Shown piece after piece: positions 33,559 through 43,051 of a DNA stretch of 64,000 nt. The DNA is from HKST-UBA178 sp965223815 (GTDB lineage Bacteria > Pseudomonadota > Gammaproteobacteria > Chromatiales > Chromatiaceae). Position 1 is the stretch's first letter, and the number at the start of each line of letters is the position of its first letter. A program made the translations under genes and the position numbers. Location: assembly GCA_965223815.1 (NCBI GenBank), contig OZ245019.1, positions 62,001 through 126,000 of the forward strand. Direction: 5' to 3'. The notes beneath the pieces were generated by a model that saw only the letters and a list, made by a program, of their open reading frames with translations, searched no databases and was not told where the DNA came from.

Positions 33559-35432
33559 CAGGTGCCGTATTTTTTTATGTGGATCAGTAACAGCGACACA
33601 GCAGCAGGTGTCACACCGGGTATACGACCAGCCTGGCCCAACGTGGTAGGGCGCCCACTGGATAATTTTTCCACAACTTCCGCGGAGAGACCCCGAACCG
33701 CCCGATAGTCCATATCGGTGGGTAGGCCTACCGACTCTTTTTCCAGCATGCGCTCTATCTCATCCTGTTGACGTTTGATGTATCCCGCATACTTAGCCTG
33801 TATTTCCAGCTGCCCGGAAACCTGGGGATCAACAGAAATCCGCGCAACATCGGGGAGCTTATTCAACTCTTGGTAGCTCAACTCGGGCCTGGATAAAAGG
33901 TCAAGAACCCTTGTTTCACGTGAAAGCGAGATATCCAGCTCTCTATTGAGAATATCGGCTGCAGGAGTACCAGGTCGAATCCAGATATCACGCAGGCGTT
34001 GCCGCTCCCGCTCTATACCGTCACGCTTGGTTTCAAACGCACGCCAACGCGCGTCGCTTACCAGGCCCAAAGCTCTGCCCTTCTCCGTGAGGCGAAGATC
34101 TGCGTTGTCTTCCCTGAGCAATAGTCGGAACTCGGCCCGACTGGTGAACATGCGATAGGGCTCCTGGGTTCCCCGGGTCACCAAGTCATCAACCATCACC
34201 CCAAGATATGCCTCATCCCGGCGGGGGCACCAGGAGTTCTGATCCCTGATCTGCAGCACCGCATTGATACCGGCAAGCAGCCCCTGGGCAGCAGCCTCCT
34301 CGTATCCCGTGGTGCCATTGATTTGACCGGCGAAAAACAGCCCACCGATATGCTGGCTCTCCAAACTTGGAAGTAGATCCCTGGGATCGAAAAAATCGTA
34401 TTCAATCGCATAACCTGGCCGGGTAATATGGGCATGCTCAAAACCTCTCATGGAGCGCACCAATGCCAACTGGACGTCGAAGGGGAGGGAGGTCGAGATT
34501 CCGTTGGGATAGACCTCGTTATTCTCCAGCCCTTCGGGCTCGACGAATATCTGATGGGCGTTTCGATCCGAAAAACGAACTACCTTGTCTTCAATTGATG
34601 GGCAATAACGGGGGCCGACGCCCTCAATAACGCCGGTATACATGGGCGACCGAGCCATTCCCCCCCGAATGATTTCATGGGTTTTTTCGTTGGTATGAGT
34701 GATATGACAGCTAACCTGCTGTGGATGATCGTCGGCAGTCCCCAAAAATGAGAAGACCGGGGTGGGAGAGTCCCCAGGCTGGGATTCCAACATCGAGAAG
34801 TCAATGCTGCGGCGGTCCACCCGAGGCGGAGTTCCGGTTTTTAGCCGATCAACACGGAGGGGTAATTCTCGCAACCGCTGGGAGAGTGCGTTTGCGGGAG
34901 GATCGCCTGCACGCCCACCACCGTAGCTATTCAGTCCGACGTGAATGCGGCCCCCCAAAAAAGTCCCAGTTGCCAGTACTACCGCCCGGGCTGCGAATTT
35001 CAGTCCTATTTGTGTAACAACCCCGGACACCCGGTCACCTTCAACCAACAGATCGTCCGCCGCTTGCTGAAACAAAACTAGATTGGGTTGATTCTCAACC
35101 GCCTGCCTCACTGCCGCCTTGTAAAGCTGGCGGTCTGCCTGCGCCCGTGTGGCCCGGACCGCAGGTCCCTTCCGCGCATTCAACACGCGAAAATGAATGC
35201 CTCCCAGATCCGCCGCCCTCGCCATAAGCCCGCCCAGGGCATCGATCTCCTTGACCAGATGGCCTTTACCAATGCCTCCGATCGCCGGGTTGCAGCTCAT
35301 CTGTCCAATGGTCTCGATATTCTGACTGAGCAGCAGTGTGCGTGCGCCCATCCGCGACGCTGCCAGTGCGGCTTCGGTGCCGGCATGCCCGCCACCTACT
35401 ACAATGACATCAAAGCTATCGATATTTGACAT
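33558..35432 (-). CDS. mnmG: tRNA uridine-5-carboxymethylaminomethyl modification enzyme MnmG
   Basis: FAD-dependent enzyme (GidA), 624 residues, that works with MnmE (also in this window) to modify U34 in tRNA. The FAD-binding signature 'VVGGGHAGTEAALAASRMG' opens the chain, 'SCNPAIGGIGKGHLVKEIDA' and 'GGRAGDPPANALSQRL' are family blocks, and 'TSRAEFRLLLREDNAD' is typical. A parS-like palindrome lies inside the coding sequence at 33912-33927. Confidence 0.97.
   Translation of the reverse strand: MSNIDSFDVIVVGGGHAGTEAALAASRMGARTLLLSQNIETIGQMSCNPAIGGIGKGHLVKEIDALGGLMARAADLGGIHFRVLNARKGPAVRATRAQADRQLYKAAVRQAVENQPNLVLFQQAADDLLVEGDRVSGVVTQIGLKFAARAVVLATGTFLGGRIHVGLNSYGGGRAGDPPANALSQRLRELPLRVDRLKTGTPPRVDRRSIDFSMLESQPGDSPTPVFSFLGTADDHPQQVSCHITHTNEKTHEIIRGGMARSPMYTGVIEGVGPRYCPSIEDKVVRFSDRNAHQIFVEPEGLENNEVYPNGISTSLPFDVQLALVRSMRGFEHAHITRPGYAIEYDFFDPRDLLPSLESQHIGGLFFAGQINGTTGYEEAAAQGLLAGINAVLQIRDQNSWCPRRDEAYLGVMVDDLVTRGTQEPYRMFTSRAEFRLLLREDNADLRLTEKGRALGLVSDARWRAFETKRDGIERERQRLRDIWIRPGTPAADILNRELDISLSRETRVLDLLSRPELSYQELNKLPDVARISVDPQVSGQLEIQAKYAGYIKRQQDEIERMLEKESVGLPTDMDYRAVRGLSAEVVEKLSSGRPTTLGQAGRIPGVTPAAVSLLLIHIKKYGT
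33912..33927. other. parS-like site within mnmG
   Basis: TGTTTCACGTGAAAGC matches the classic parS sequence TGTTTCACGTGAAACA in 14 of 16 positions, with the central TTTCACGTGAAA palindrome intact. Confidence 0.7.
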
Positions 35433-35559
35433 CGATGATCCATACGATCCGCTGAAATGGCGTAGTGTATCCGCTAATCGGTTATATCTCAGCAGAAATA
35501 GTTTTTAGCATTGGTGGGTCTTTATAGCTGAAAAGCGACAATACAAGAGAAACTTAGGC

Positions 35560-36138
35560 ATGCAGAAAATGGCAAACAGCTCAAAATTGGGAATCACTCT
35601 TTCAAATTTCGCTGCCGTGGGGTGCGTGATAAGTCTACTTCTAGCATCCTGGATAACAGCAGCCGCAACCAGCACCCGGCCGGCTCCTCCATTTACCCAT
35701 GCCGGTGCCAATGAATGGCTTAACTCACAGCCGCTTACACTAAAAGCGTTGCGGGGTCGGGTACTGTTGATAGATTTCTGGACATTCGACTGCTGGAACT
35801 GCTACCGCTCTTTTCCCTGGCTACAAGGGTTGGAAACAGAGTTGAGAGAGCGTCCTTTTACCGTAATAGGCGTGCACACACCTGAATTTGAGCACGAACG
35901 CGACAAAGATAGATTACAGGAAAAAATCGCTAAATTCGGCCTTGAGCACCCCATTATGATAGACAACGATTTCTCATATTGGAACGCGATGGGGACGCGC
36001 TACTGGCCAAGTTACTATCTGATAGACAAGTGGGGGAGGGTACGCAACGTTTTTATCGGTGAAACCCGCATCGGTAGTCCTCAAGCTGCACGCATCGAGG
36101 CTGCGGTGAAGACACTGTTGGCGGAGGAAGTTCCTTAA
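35560..36138 (+). CDS. Membrane-anchored thioredoxin-like protein with CWNC motif
   Basis: 192-residue thioredoxin-fold protein. A hydrophobic N-terminal segment ('GCVISLLLASWITAAAT') exports or anchors it. The redox motif is CWNC in 'DFWTFDCWNCYRSFPWL', a form seen in the C-terminal domains of DipZ-like and TlpA/redoxin proteins, and 'GTRYWPSYYLIDKWG' holds the cis-proline (W-P-S). No fused CcdA membrane domain is present. A reducing role toward periplasmic disulfides is likely. Divergent from mnmG. Start may be at 35560 or three codons later. Confidence 0.82.
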   Translation: MQKMANSSKLGITLSNFAAVGCVISLLLASWITAAATSTRPAPPFTHAGANEWLNSQPLTLKALRGRVLLIDFWTFDCWNCYRSFPWLQGLETELRERPFTVIGVHTPEFEHERDKDRLQEKIAKFGLEHPIMIDNDFSYWNAMGTRYWPSYYLIDKWGRVRNVFIGETRIGSPQAARIEAAVKTLLAEEVP

Positions 36139-36232
36139 CCAGCAACATTCTATCAACTGGAAATTGAGCCTTCGGTCTGGAAATCGACCCGCCCCGATGC
36201 ATAAGAGGTGCTTGCAAAAGCGTTGAGGCAGG

Positions 36233-37237
36233 ATGCTGGCCCTGACTATTCAGGGTCAGGCGATACCATCCTCCCCTTTTCCGTTACCATACCGATATGG
36301 TCTTCAAACTCCAATATCCGTGACTCAAGCAATAGACGAAATCATTACTGATGCCGGGCGGGTTATTCTTGGTAAGGAACGCGTTATTCGACTGGCACTC
36401 TCTTGCATCCTGGCCCGGGGGCATCTATTGATAGAAGATTTGCCGGGGGTGGGTAAGACCACGTTGGCGCATCTCCTGGCACGCCTCCTCGGCCTCCGCT
36501 ATCAACGCATACAATTTACCAGTGACTTATTGCCGGCAGATATCATAGGCGTATCGATTTATGACAGGGAGGAGGGCGCCTTTAATTTTCATCCCGGACC
36601 TGTGTTCTCCCAGCTGGTGCTGGCGGACGAAATCAATCGGGCGACCCCCAAGGCCCAGAGCGCACTACTCGAGGCGATGGAGGAACAGCAGGTAACCACA
36701 GAGGGAGAGACACGAAAGCTGCCCCAGCCTTTCTTTGTGATTGCCACACAGAATCCGGCCCATCAAATCGGCACTTTTCCCCTGCCTGAATCCCAGCTCG
36801 ATCGATTTCTGATGCGAGTCGAACTGGGGTATCCGGACTCCACCTCCGAGCGCATGCTGTTATCTGGAGAGGATAGAAGAGTTCTGCTGGAAAAAATTCA
36901 GCCCCGCCTGAAAGACGGCCAATTAGCTGATCTTCAGGCACAGGCGGAGCAGGTTCATATCTCAGATGCCATACTCGACTATTGCCAGGCATTGTTGGAA
37001 TTCAGTCGTAACAGTGCCCGATTCAACCATGGTTTATCCCCCAGGGCAGGATTGGCGCTATTGCGGGGCGCCAAGGCTTGGGCCTTGCTGCAGCGCCGCG
37101 ATCACCTGCTGCCGGAAGATTTGCAAGCGGTGCTTCCGGCTACCGTTAGCCATCGTCTACATTCAACCGCCGATACCGGCGTCGACGAGGGCAACACCTT
37201 GGCGCAACACCTGATCGCCTCGGTTCCCATTCCCTGA
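36233..37237 (+). CDS. MoxR-family AAA+ ATPase
   Basis: Cytosolic AAA+ chaperone-like ATPase, 334 residues. Walker A 'GVGKTT' at 72-77, Walker B 'LVLADEINRA' from about 128, and 'ATQNPAHQIGTFPLPESQLDRFLM' (sensor region, typical of AAA_3/MoxR). MoxR proteins help mature partner enzymes and are usually found with DUF58 and transglutaminase genes, as here. The first ~30 residues look non-conserved, so translation may begin at GTG 36320 instead. Confidence 0.88.
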   Translation: MLALTIQGQAIPSSPFPLPYRYGLQTPISVTQAIDEIITDAGRVILGKERVIRLALSCILARGHLLIEDLPGVGKTTLAHLLARLLGLRYQRIQFTSDLLPADIIGVSIYDREEGAFNFHPGPVFSQLVLADEINRATPKAQSALLEAMEEQQVTTEGETRKLPQPFFVIATQNPAHQIGTFPLPESQLDRFLMRVELGYPDSTSERMLLSGEDRRVLLEKIQPRLKDGQLADLQAQAEQVHISDAILDYCQALLEFSRNSARFNHGLSPRAGLALLRGAKAWALLQRRDHLLPEDLQAVLPATVSHRLHSTADTGVDEGNTLAQHLIASVPIP

Positions 37238-37303
37238 CAGATCACCGATTTTAGTGAGCCGTTCGCACCGGTTCTCTTCTCTGTATTGCGCTTAAGTCCT
37301 GAA

Positions 37304-38248
37304 ATGATACCCACCCACTTGAGACGATTCTTAAGAAAATCGAGGGCCGACGAAGAGGGGCGAATGTCGATTCCGGCCAGGAGTATCTACATCCTGCCGA
37401 CCGGCCCAGGCCTGGTGTTCGCACTGCTGGTGCTACTCATGCTGGTTGGCGCCATCAACTATGGGAACAATTTGGGTTTTCTACTCTGCTTTCTGCTGGC
37501 GGGCCTGGGCATCGTGGTAATGATACAGACTTGGCGTAATCTGCTGGGTCTGGAGATACGCACCGGAAAGGCTGACCCAGTCTTTGCTCAAGAGGAAGCC
37601 TGCTTCGAGATACGGCTTCGCGATCCTCAAGGTCGCTACCGCCCAGGGCTGGTTCTGGACTGCGAGCGCCGTTTGATCGGTGCGTTGGACTTGCAAGCGG
37701 GAATGGGCGCCTCCCTGACTGTGCGGATACCTAGCAAGCAGCGCGGATGGTTGAAACTCCCCCGCCTGACCCTCTACACCCGCTACCCACTGGGCCTGTT
37801 AAGAGCTTGGGTTTACCTAGAACCCAGTGCACAGTGTTTGGTTTATCCCTCCCCGGGCGAGAGACTGCCCGCCTCGGAACTTCCGGCTTATATACCCAGC
37901 CGACATGGCGATCGCGGGGTTGGAGCGGATGAGTTCATCGGTATTCGACACTACCGTCCGGGCGATGCGCCCAAACACATTGTCTGGAAAGCCCTGGCAA
38001 AAGAACAGGGCCTACAGACAAAGCTGTTCGGTGGTGATCGGGTAGAACAACGTTGGCTGGATTGGTATCAACTATCGGGCGCAACGGAACATCGCTTACG
38101 GCAGCTTTGCCGTGGTGTGCTCGATGCCTGCGAACAACAACTCGAGTACGGCTTGCGTCTGCCGGGAACAGAGATAGAGCCAAGTCGAGGTCAGCCGCAC
38201 CGTTACGCCTGCCTCTCAGCACTGGCACTTTATGGTAAAACCGCATGA
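37304..38248 (+). CDS. DUF58 domain protein
   Basis: About 314-residue protein with two N-terminal transmembrane helices ('GLVFALLVLLMLVGAINYG', 'LGFLLCFLLAGLGIVVMIQ') and a C-terminal DUF58 domain marked by 'DEFIGIRHYRPGDAPKHIVW'. DUF58 proteins have a von Willebrand A-like fold and partner with MoxR ATPases. ATG at 37304 is taken rather than the in-frame TTG at 37286. The stop overlaps the next start (ATGA), so translation with the transglutaminase is coupled. Confidence 0.85.
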   Translation: MIPTHLRRFLRKSRADEEGRMSIPARSIYILPTGPGLVFALLVLLMLVGAINYGNNLGFLLCFLLAGLGIVVMIQTWRNLLGLEIRTGKADPVFAQEEACFEIRLRDPQGRYRPGLVLDCERRLIGALDLQAGMGASLTVRIPSKQRGWLKLPRLTLYTRYPLGLLRAWVYLEPSAQCLVYPSPGERLPASELPAYIPSRHGDRGVGADEFIGIRHYRPGDAPKHIVWKALAKEQGLQTKLFGGDRVEQRWLDWYQLSGATEHRLRQLCRGVLDACEQQLEYGLRLPGTEIEPSRGQPHRYACLSALALYGKTA

Positions 38249-40218
38249 ATCCCAACGGCAACCGACAACTGACACTGGGCCTGCAGCTGACGCTGGCGTT
38301 GTTGCTGTTCTTGGCTATTCTACCTCACGCAACGCATCTCCGAGGCAGTGTCACCCTCTTCCTGCTGGGTATGATCTGCTATCGGCTGCTGAGCTTTAAA
38401 TTACATTTCTCACTTGGGGGCAGGTGGCCCCTGTTGCTGCTGACACTGCTCGGTCTAGCAAATGTCATTACGCAATACCCCTTGCTACTGGGGCGCCGGG
38501 CGGGAGTAGCCCTGTTGTGCTCCATGGCAGTCTTGAAGTTGATGGAAATCAAAACAACCAGAGATGTCTACTTCGCTGTGTTCATCGGTTATTTCATCCT
38601 CAGCACACAATTCCTGTTTTTCGACCACGCACTAATGGTGATCTATGTGGCCCTTTTGGTGGGTGGGCTCAGTGCCGTGTTGGTGGAGATTAATAGGGTT
38701 GGGCCGACTGTCGGTGTATGGGTGCCTTTAAGAACCGCGCTGTCAATGCTGCTCCAGGCCGTGCCAATCATGGTTGTCCTGTTTTTCCTGTTTCCCCGTT
38801 TCACTTCCCCATTGTGGAATCTGGGCCCGGAATCGCAGCAGGCGATGAGTGGGATAACCGATCGCATTACCCCAGGTCAGCTCAGTCAACTCAGTCGCTC
38901 ACCCAAAGTTGCCTTCCGCGTCGATTTCGAAGGTGCGATACCAGCGCCGGCCCAACGGTATTGGCGCGGCCCAGTATTCTCTTTCACTGACGGCGAGACC
39001 TGGCTGGCAAACAAATCGCAATCGATCCAAAAGGCCCCAGATGTGATGGGGGACAAGCCGGTAACCTACAATGTCACCCTTGAGCCTTCTCTGGGTAGTT
39101 GGCTGTTCGCCTTGGAAATGCCTTCAAAGATTCCAGAAAATAGCAGGCTGACCGGGGACTATCAGCTGATTCGGAGTCAGCCGATAAAGCGTCGAATCAG
39201 ATACCAGGCCACCTCTTTACTCAGCTACCGAACACCGGACCACGACCAGGCACAGTTACGGCAGGCACTGGCGTTACCCGCCAACATCACCCCGAGAATG
39301 GAGCAGCTGGTGGCAGGCTGGAAATCCACAAGCCGGGACCCGGTAGCCCTGGTAAACAGTGCTCTCAGTTTTTTTAGAAACCAACCTTTTTATTACACGC
39401 TTTATCCCCCCGATCAGGGACCCAATCCGGTGGACGGGTTTCTGTTCGACACCCGCCAGGGATTTTGCGAACACTACGCTACCGGATTTACTCTGCTGAT
39501 GCGCATCGCAGGGATTCCTGCACGGGTGGTTGGTGGTTATCAGGGAGGCGAAATAAACCCTGTCGGCGACTATCTGATCGTGCGCCAATCCGACGCCCAC
39601 GCTTGGAGTGAGGTCTGGCTACCTGGGTTGGGTTGGACACGGGTGGACCCCACCGCTGCGGTAGCGCCGGAACGTGTGGAACGCTCCTTGGACATTGCCG
39701 GCACAGCTCCGACTATCGGTTTACCGGTCCTCTTCCACGACCTAGAGGATGGCGCTTTCAAGGGCACGATGAAGCACTTGGGATTCGGCATTGATGCATT
39801 GAATAATGCCTGGCACCAGTGGGTGCTTGGATACTCCAAAGAACGCCAGGCCTTGTTGATGTCGATGCTGGGACTGGGATATTTTCAAGGGCCCAAACTT
39901 GCCTATGCCATGACTATTGCCGCCGGGTTTTTGGTAGCTATCATGATCGCTCTGGCCCTCAAACAGTCCTATCGAGCAGACGACCCCTCCCAGATGGCAT
40001 ACAAGGAGTTTTGTAAAAAACTCGCTCGTTACGGAGTAGTACGCCTTCCGCATGAAGGACCCTGGGATTTCTCCCGCCGCGTCATTCGCAGACGGAGCGA
40101 TCTCGAAACCGATGTGAGCTCAATAACCGGACTGTACATCGCGTTGCGTTATGGCGAAGAAAATGATCCCAGGCAATCTCAGCGCTTGAAACGGTTGGTT
40201 CGCTCCTTCCGGCCTTGA
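38245..40218 (+). CDS. TgpA-type membrane transglutaminase-like protein
   Basis: 657-residue inner-membrane protein. About six N-terminal helices (DUF3488-like), a periplasmic transglutaminase core with the triad Cys408 ('GFCEHYATGF'), His452 ('SDAHAWSEVW') and Asp468 ('RVDPTAAV'), then one more helix near 570 and a cytosolic DUF4129-like tail. This is the TgpA arrangement (essential in Pseudomonas aeruginosa). Third gene of the MoxR-DUF58-TgpA cluster. The natural substrate is not known; cell-envelope peptide processing is inferred. Confidence 0.88.
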   Translation: MNPNGNRQLTLGLQLTLALLLFLAILPHATHLRGSVTLFLLGMICYRLLSFKLHFSLGGRWPLLLLTLLGLANVITQYPLLLGRRAGVALLCSMAVLKLMEIKTTRDVYFAVFIGYFILSTQFLFFDHALMVIYVALLVGGLSAVLVEINRVGPTVGVWVPLRTALSMLLQAVPIMVVLFFLFPRFTSPLWNLGPESQQAMSGITDRITPGQLSQLSRSPKVAFRVDFEGAIPAPAQRYWRGPVFSFTDGETWLANKSQSIQKAPDVMGDKPVTYNVTLEPSLGSWLFALEMPSKIPENSRLTGDYQLIRSQPIKRRIRYQATSLLSYRTPDHDQAQLRQALALPANITPRMEQLVAGWKSTSRDPVALVNSALSFFRNQPFYYTLYPPDQGPNPVDGFLFDTRQGFCEHYATGFTLLMRIAGIPARVVGGYQGGEINPVGDYLIVRQSDAHAWSEVWLPGLGWTRVDPTAAVAPERVERSLDIAGTAPTIGLPVLFHDLEDGAFKGTMKHLGFGIDALNNAWHQWVLGYSKERQALLMSMLGLGYFQGPKLAYAMTIAAGFLVAIMIALALKQSYRADDPSQMAYKEFCKKLARYGVVRLPHEGPWDFSRRVIRRRSDLETDVSSITGLYIALRYGEENDPRQSQRLKRLVRSFRP

Positions 40219-40240
40219 AGCAGACTCCAGATAATCCCCA

Positions 40241-41362
40241 TCAATTCGTGTTAGATGCAACCGCATCAGCAAAATCCTGTGGACGCGGAGAGAGCAGAAC
40301 ACTCCTCTTTACGGCATCTGGCAGACTATTGATACAAGCGTCCAGCAAACTGTCTCCTTCGTTGTGGAAAGCACCATTCTTCTTCATAAATTCGTCTATA
40401 GAAGCGGAGTGAGTACTTACCATCTCGCGTACTATGGCGTGGGTCGCTAGAACCATTCCTGGATAACGATCCAACACAAAAGAGAAAGCATAGGCGATAT
40501 TGATGACCGACTGGACGGAAAATCTTGGCAGAGCGCAATCGAGTGCCAGACGCGCGGCGTAAATAGCGTCCACAACGGCATGGGGTATCAGAAAACCGGC
40601 ATCCCAAACGTTCTCTGCGATCCCTTTTGACATACCCACATCCCACTGTCGCGTGCCGCCCGCCCCCCCATTGAGAAATCTCAGGAATTCAGACTGCTCC
40701 TCTCCTCCCAGCTGTCCCCGATTAAAGTGCGCCGAGTGAATTGCAGTGGCAGCGCTGATGCCTGCCAAGCCGTTGAATACCAGATGGTGACCTATCAGTT
40801 TGGTAATCGCTCCTGCACCGGGATCATCTCCAAAGTACCTGGGGTTTCCCAACTGCTCGAGCATGGGTAACAGCCGCTGATAGATAGGCCTCTGACCGCT
40901 GGCGAGGATGAGCATACCTTGTGGGCTGCTTCCCCCCAGACTCGCTCCCAAAGGACCGCCGGTTAGAGGATAGTTGACATAATCGACACCAGCATCCCCA
41001 CAGAACTGGGCCGCAGAATTCACAAATGCGGGGCTGACCGTTGACAGGTGGAGTATAAAAGCCCGACTGCCGCTTTGCTTCTCGAGTAATGGGGTTAATT
41101 GAGCCACCAGAGATAGATCGTCGCCATTCTTTCCGGCACAAATCACCACACCATCAATATTCCCATCCCCCACAAGCCGGTCGAAATCGGAGACCAGCTC
41201 AGCGCCGTGTTTTTTCCAGGCGCTCCGAAACCTGTCCCGACTGCCCCCCGAAGAGCCACGGTCATGGACACGCAACACCCTTGCAGTGGTAGCCGGTGTA
41301 AGGTGAAGCGACGCCGGGCCGGCCATCATCCCAAGTCCGCCCACGTATACCAGTTTTAACAT
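40241..41362 (-). CDS. NAD(P)-dependent beta-hydroxyacid dehydrogenase-like protein
   Basis: 373-residue protein of the 3-hydroxyisobutyrate/6-phosphogluconate dehydrogenase superfamily, longer than usual (~290). A Rossmann start ('LVYVGGLGMM') with a degenerate glycine motif, the substrate loop 'GGPLGASLGGSSPQGM', and the catalytic Lys in 'GAGAITKLIGHHLV' can be seen. The Asn normally four residues after the Lys is His here. It follows the sodium-translocating decarboxylase operon on the same strand by 116 bases. A role with the same acyl metabolism is possible but unproven. The unusual N-terminus makes cofactor choice uncertain. Confidence 0.7.
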   Translation of the reverse strand: MLKLVYVGGLGMMAGPASLHLTPATTARVLRVHDRGSSGGSRDRFRSAWKKHGAELVSDFDRLVGDGNIDGVVICAGKNGDDLSLVAQLTPLLEKQSGSRAFILHLSTVSPAFVNSAAQFCGDAGVDYVNYPLTGGPLGASLGGSSPQGMLILASGQRPIYQRLLPMLEQLGNPRYFGDDPGAGAITKLIGHHLVFNGLAGISAATAIHSAHFNRGQLGGEEQSEFLRFLNGGAGGTRQWDVGMSKGIAENVWDAGFLIPHAVVDAIYAARLALDCALPRFSVQSVINIAYAFSFVLDRYPGMVLATHAIVREMVSTHSASIDEFMKKNGAFHNEGDSLLDACINSLPDAVKRSVLLSPRPQDFADAVASNTN

Positions 41363-41392
41363 CTCAGAATTGGAAAACTCGGCAAAGAGTTA

Positions 41393-41416
41393 GGGCCTGT
41401 TAACACTAATTGGAAC
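41393..41416. repeat. Solitary copy of the MITE-like terminal repeat
   Basis: GGGCCTGTTAACACTAATTG (41393-41412) and the next four bases GAAC match the terminal inverted repeat of the element at 61191-61457 in 23 of 24 positions compared with its left end. It is preceded by TA. No partner end was found nearby, so it is a relic or a lone end. Confidence 0.7.
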
Positions 41417-41478
41417 ACGCAGTTTAAGCGACAACGGAAGCGCAATGACACTTCGCACAAGGAAAGTGGGTGTAAACT

Positions 41479-42615
41479 TCAACCACCCCCAAGGCGGGCG
41501 ATGAAATAACCGGCAACTACCGCTGTACCGATAACACCGGCCACATTCGGCCCCATGGCATGCATTAACAGAAAGTTGCCAGCATCGGCCTTCTGACCTT
41601 CCACTTGTGAGACCCGGGCTGCCATGGGTACCGCCGACACTCCCGCGGATCCGATAAGAGGATTCAGCGGGTTTTTGCGGTTCACCAAATTCATCAGTTT
41701 CGCCATCAATACACCACAGGCAGTTGCTACACCGAAAGCAACAATGCCAAGCGAGAGAATCATCAGGGTTTCGGCCTGGATAAATCGCTCTCCGGTCATG
41801 GTGATACCCACGCTGGCCCCCAAGAGAATGGTCACAGTGTTGATAATTTCGTTTTGTGCCGCCTTGGAAAGACGGTCGGTGACGCCGCATTCACGCAGGA
41901 AGTTACCCAACATCAACATGCCGATCAAAGCTGATGCAGCGGGAACCAGTATTATACAAACCACCGTAACCATAAGTGCAAAGATAAGTTTTTCGCGCTT
42001 GGAAACGGTTCGCAATGACTGCATGCGTATCGTCCGTTCCTTTTTGGTGGTGAGGGCACGCATTATCGGGGGTTGGAGTAACGGCACCAAAGCCATGTAA
42101 CTATAGGCGGCTACTGCGATGGGTGCGAGCAACTCGGGGGCGAGTTTATTTGACAAAAAAATCGAGGTAGGGCCGTCAGCGCCGCCGATGATACCGATCG
42201 CAGCTGCCTGCTCCGGGCTGAATCCCATGGCAGTCGCGCCGATGTAGGTCGCAAACACACCAAACTGCGCCGCAGCACCTAAAAGAAGCGTTCTCGGGTT
42301 TGCGATCAATGGCCCAAAGTCTGTAAGGGCGCCCACTCCCAGGAATATCAGCGGCGGGAAAATCTCAAGATGCACACCTTGGGATATATAGTAGAAAAGC
42401 CCACCGGGATGGTCACCAATTGGTTCGTTAATCAGACCCGCGGTAGGCAGATTTGCCAGTAGCGCACCAAATGCGATGGGCACCAGTAAAAGCGGTTCGA
42501 AGTTCTTATAGACCGCCAGATAAAGCAACACCAGCACCACAGCCCACATAAAAAGCATCTGCCAGGTCAGGTGAAAGAGCCCAGTCAGATTGATGAGTTC
42601 GGTTAAGGTATCCAT
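41479..42615 (-). CDS. oadB: Sodium-translocating decarboxylase beta subunit
   Basis: Integral-membrane sodium channel/decarboxylase subunit (OadB/MmdB/GcdB family), 378 residues with about nine or more helices. 'PPLIFLGVGALTDFGPLIAN', 'GIIGGADGPTSIFLSNKLAP' (family signature with the sodium-site Asp) and 'GSAGVSAVPMAARVSQVEGQ' are diagnostic. It decarboxylates carboxybiotin and exports sodium. Last gene of the four-gene operon. The symbol is that of the family; the acyl-CoA specificity is set by the carboxyltransferase. Confidence 0.95.
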   Translation of the reverse strand: MDTLTELINLTGLFHLTWQMLFMWAVVLVLLYLAVYKNFEPLLLVPIAFGALLANLPTAGLINEPIGDHPGGLFYYISQGVHLEIFPPLIFLGVGALTDFGPLIANPRTLLLGAAAQFGVFATYIGATAMGFSPEQAAAIGIIGGADGPTSIFLSNKLAPELLAPIAVAAYSYMALVPLLQPPIMRALTTKKERTIRMQSLRTVSKREKLIFALMVTVVCIILVPAASALIGMLMLGNFLRECGVTDRLSKAAQNEIINTVTILLGASVGITMTGERFIQAETLMILSLGIVAFGVATACGVLMAKLMNLVNRKNPLNPLIGSAGVSAVPMAARVSQVEGQKADAGNFLLMHAMGPNVAGVIGTAVVAGYFIARLGGG

Positions 42616-42652
42616 AACTCGTCGCGTACTCCGTGCCCCGTGATTGTTTTTA

Positions 42653-43051
42653 TTACGCCAGGCTCAACAGTACGTGACCTTCCTGTACCGGCTGCCCTGC
42701 TGAAACCGCAATACTCTGCACCCTGCCATTAGTGGGCGCGACCACGACGGATTCCATCTTCATGGCTTCAAGCACTAGCAGTGCCTCTCCCTGCTTCACT
42801 TCCTGCCCTGCGCTCACCTTGACTTCGATGATAGTGCCTGCAAGAGGGCTCACCACATCACCCGGGTGCGTCTTTACTGCTGGTGCGGCTGTAGGCATTC
42901 TCGGAGGTGGCGGGGGATTGCCCATACCGGCGTCGGCAGCAGCTTTCGGCATCTGCTGTTCCTTCGGCGGGGATTTCTGACCGTCTGTATCCAGCTCTTC
43001 TACCATAACTTCATAGGACACGCCATCCACGGAGATCTTGAACCGTCTCAT
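42653..43051 (-). CDS. Biotinyl carrier subunit of the sodium-pump decarboxylase
   Basis: 132-residue carrier. A short N-terminal beta region is followed by a flexible Pro/Ala-rich linker ('GNPPPPPRMPTAAPAV') and a biotinyl domain with the biotinylated Lys in 'LVLEAMKMESVV'. It shuttles carboxybiotin between the carboxyltransferase and OadB. Its ATG overlaps the stop of the upstream OadG-like gene (ATGA), so production is coupled. Confidence 0.93.
   Translation of the reverse strand: MRRFKISVDGVSYEVMVEELDTDGQKSPPKEQQMPKAAADAGMGNPPPPPRMPTAAPAVKTHPGDVVSPLAGTIIEVKVSAGQEVKQGEALLVLEAMKMESVVVAPTNGRVQSIAVSAGQPVQEGHVLLSLA

Noticed and set aside
41390..41890. 166-codon minus-strand frame over the end of oadB
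   Set aside because: It overlaps oadB in another frame, has the residue bias of a shadow frame and ends in the solitary terminal repeat.
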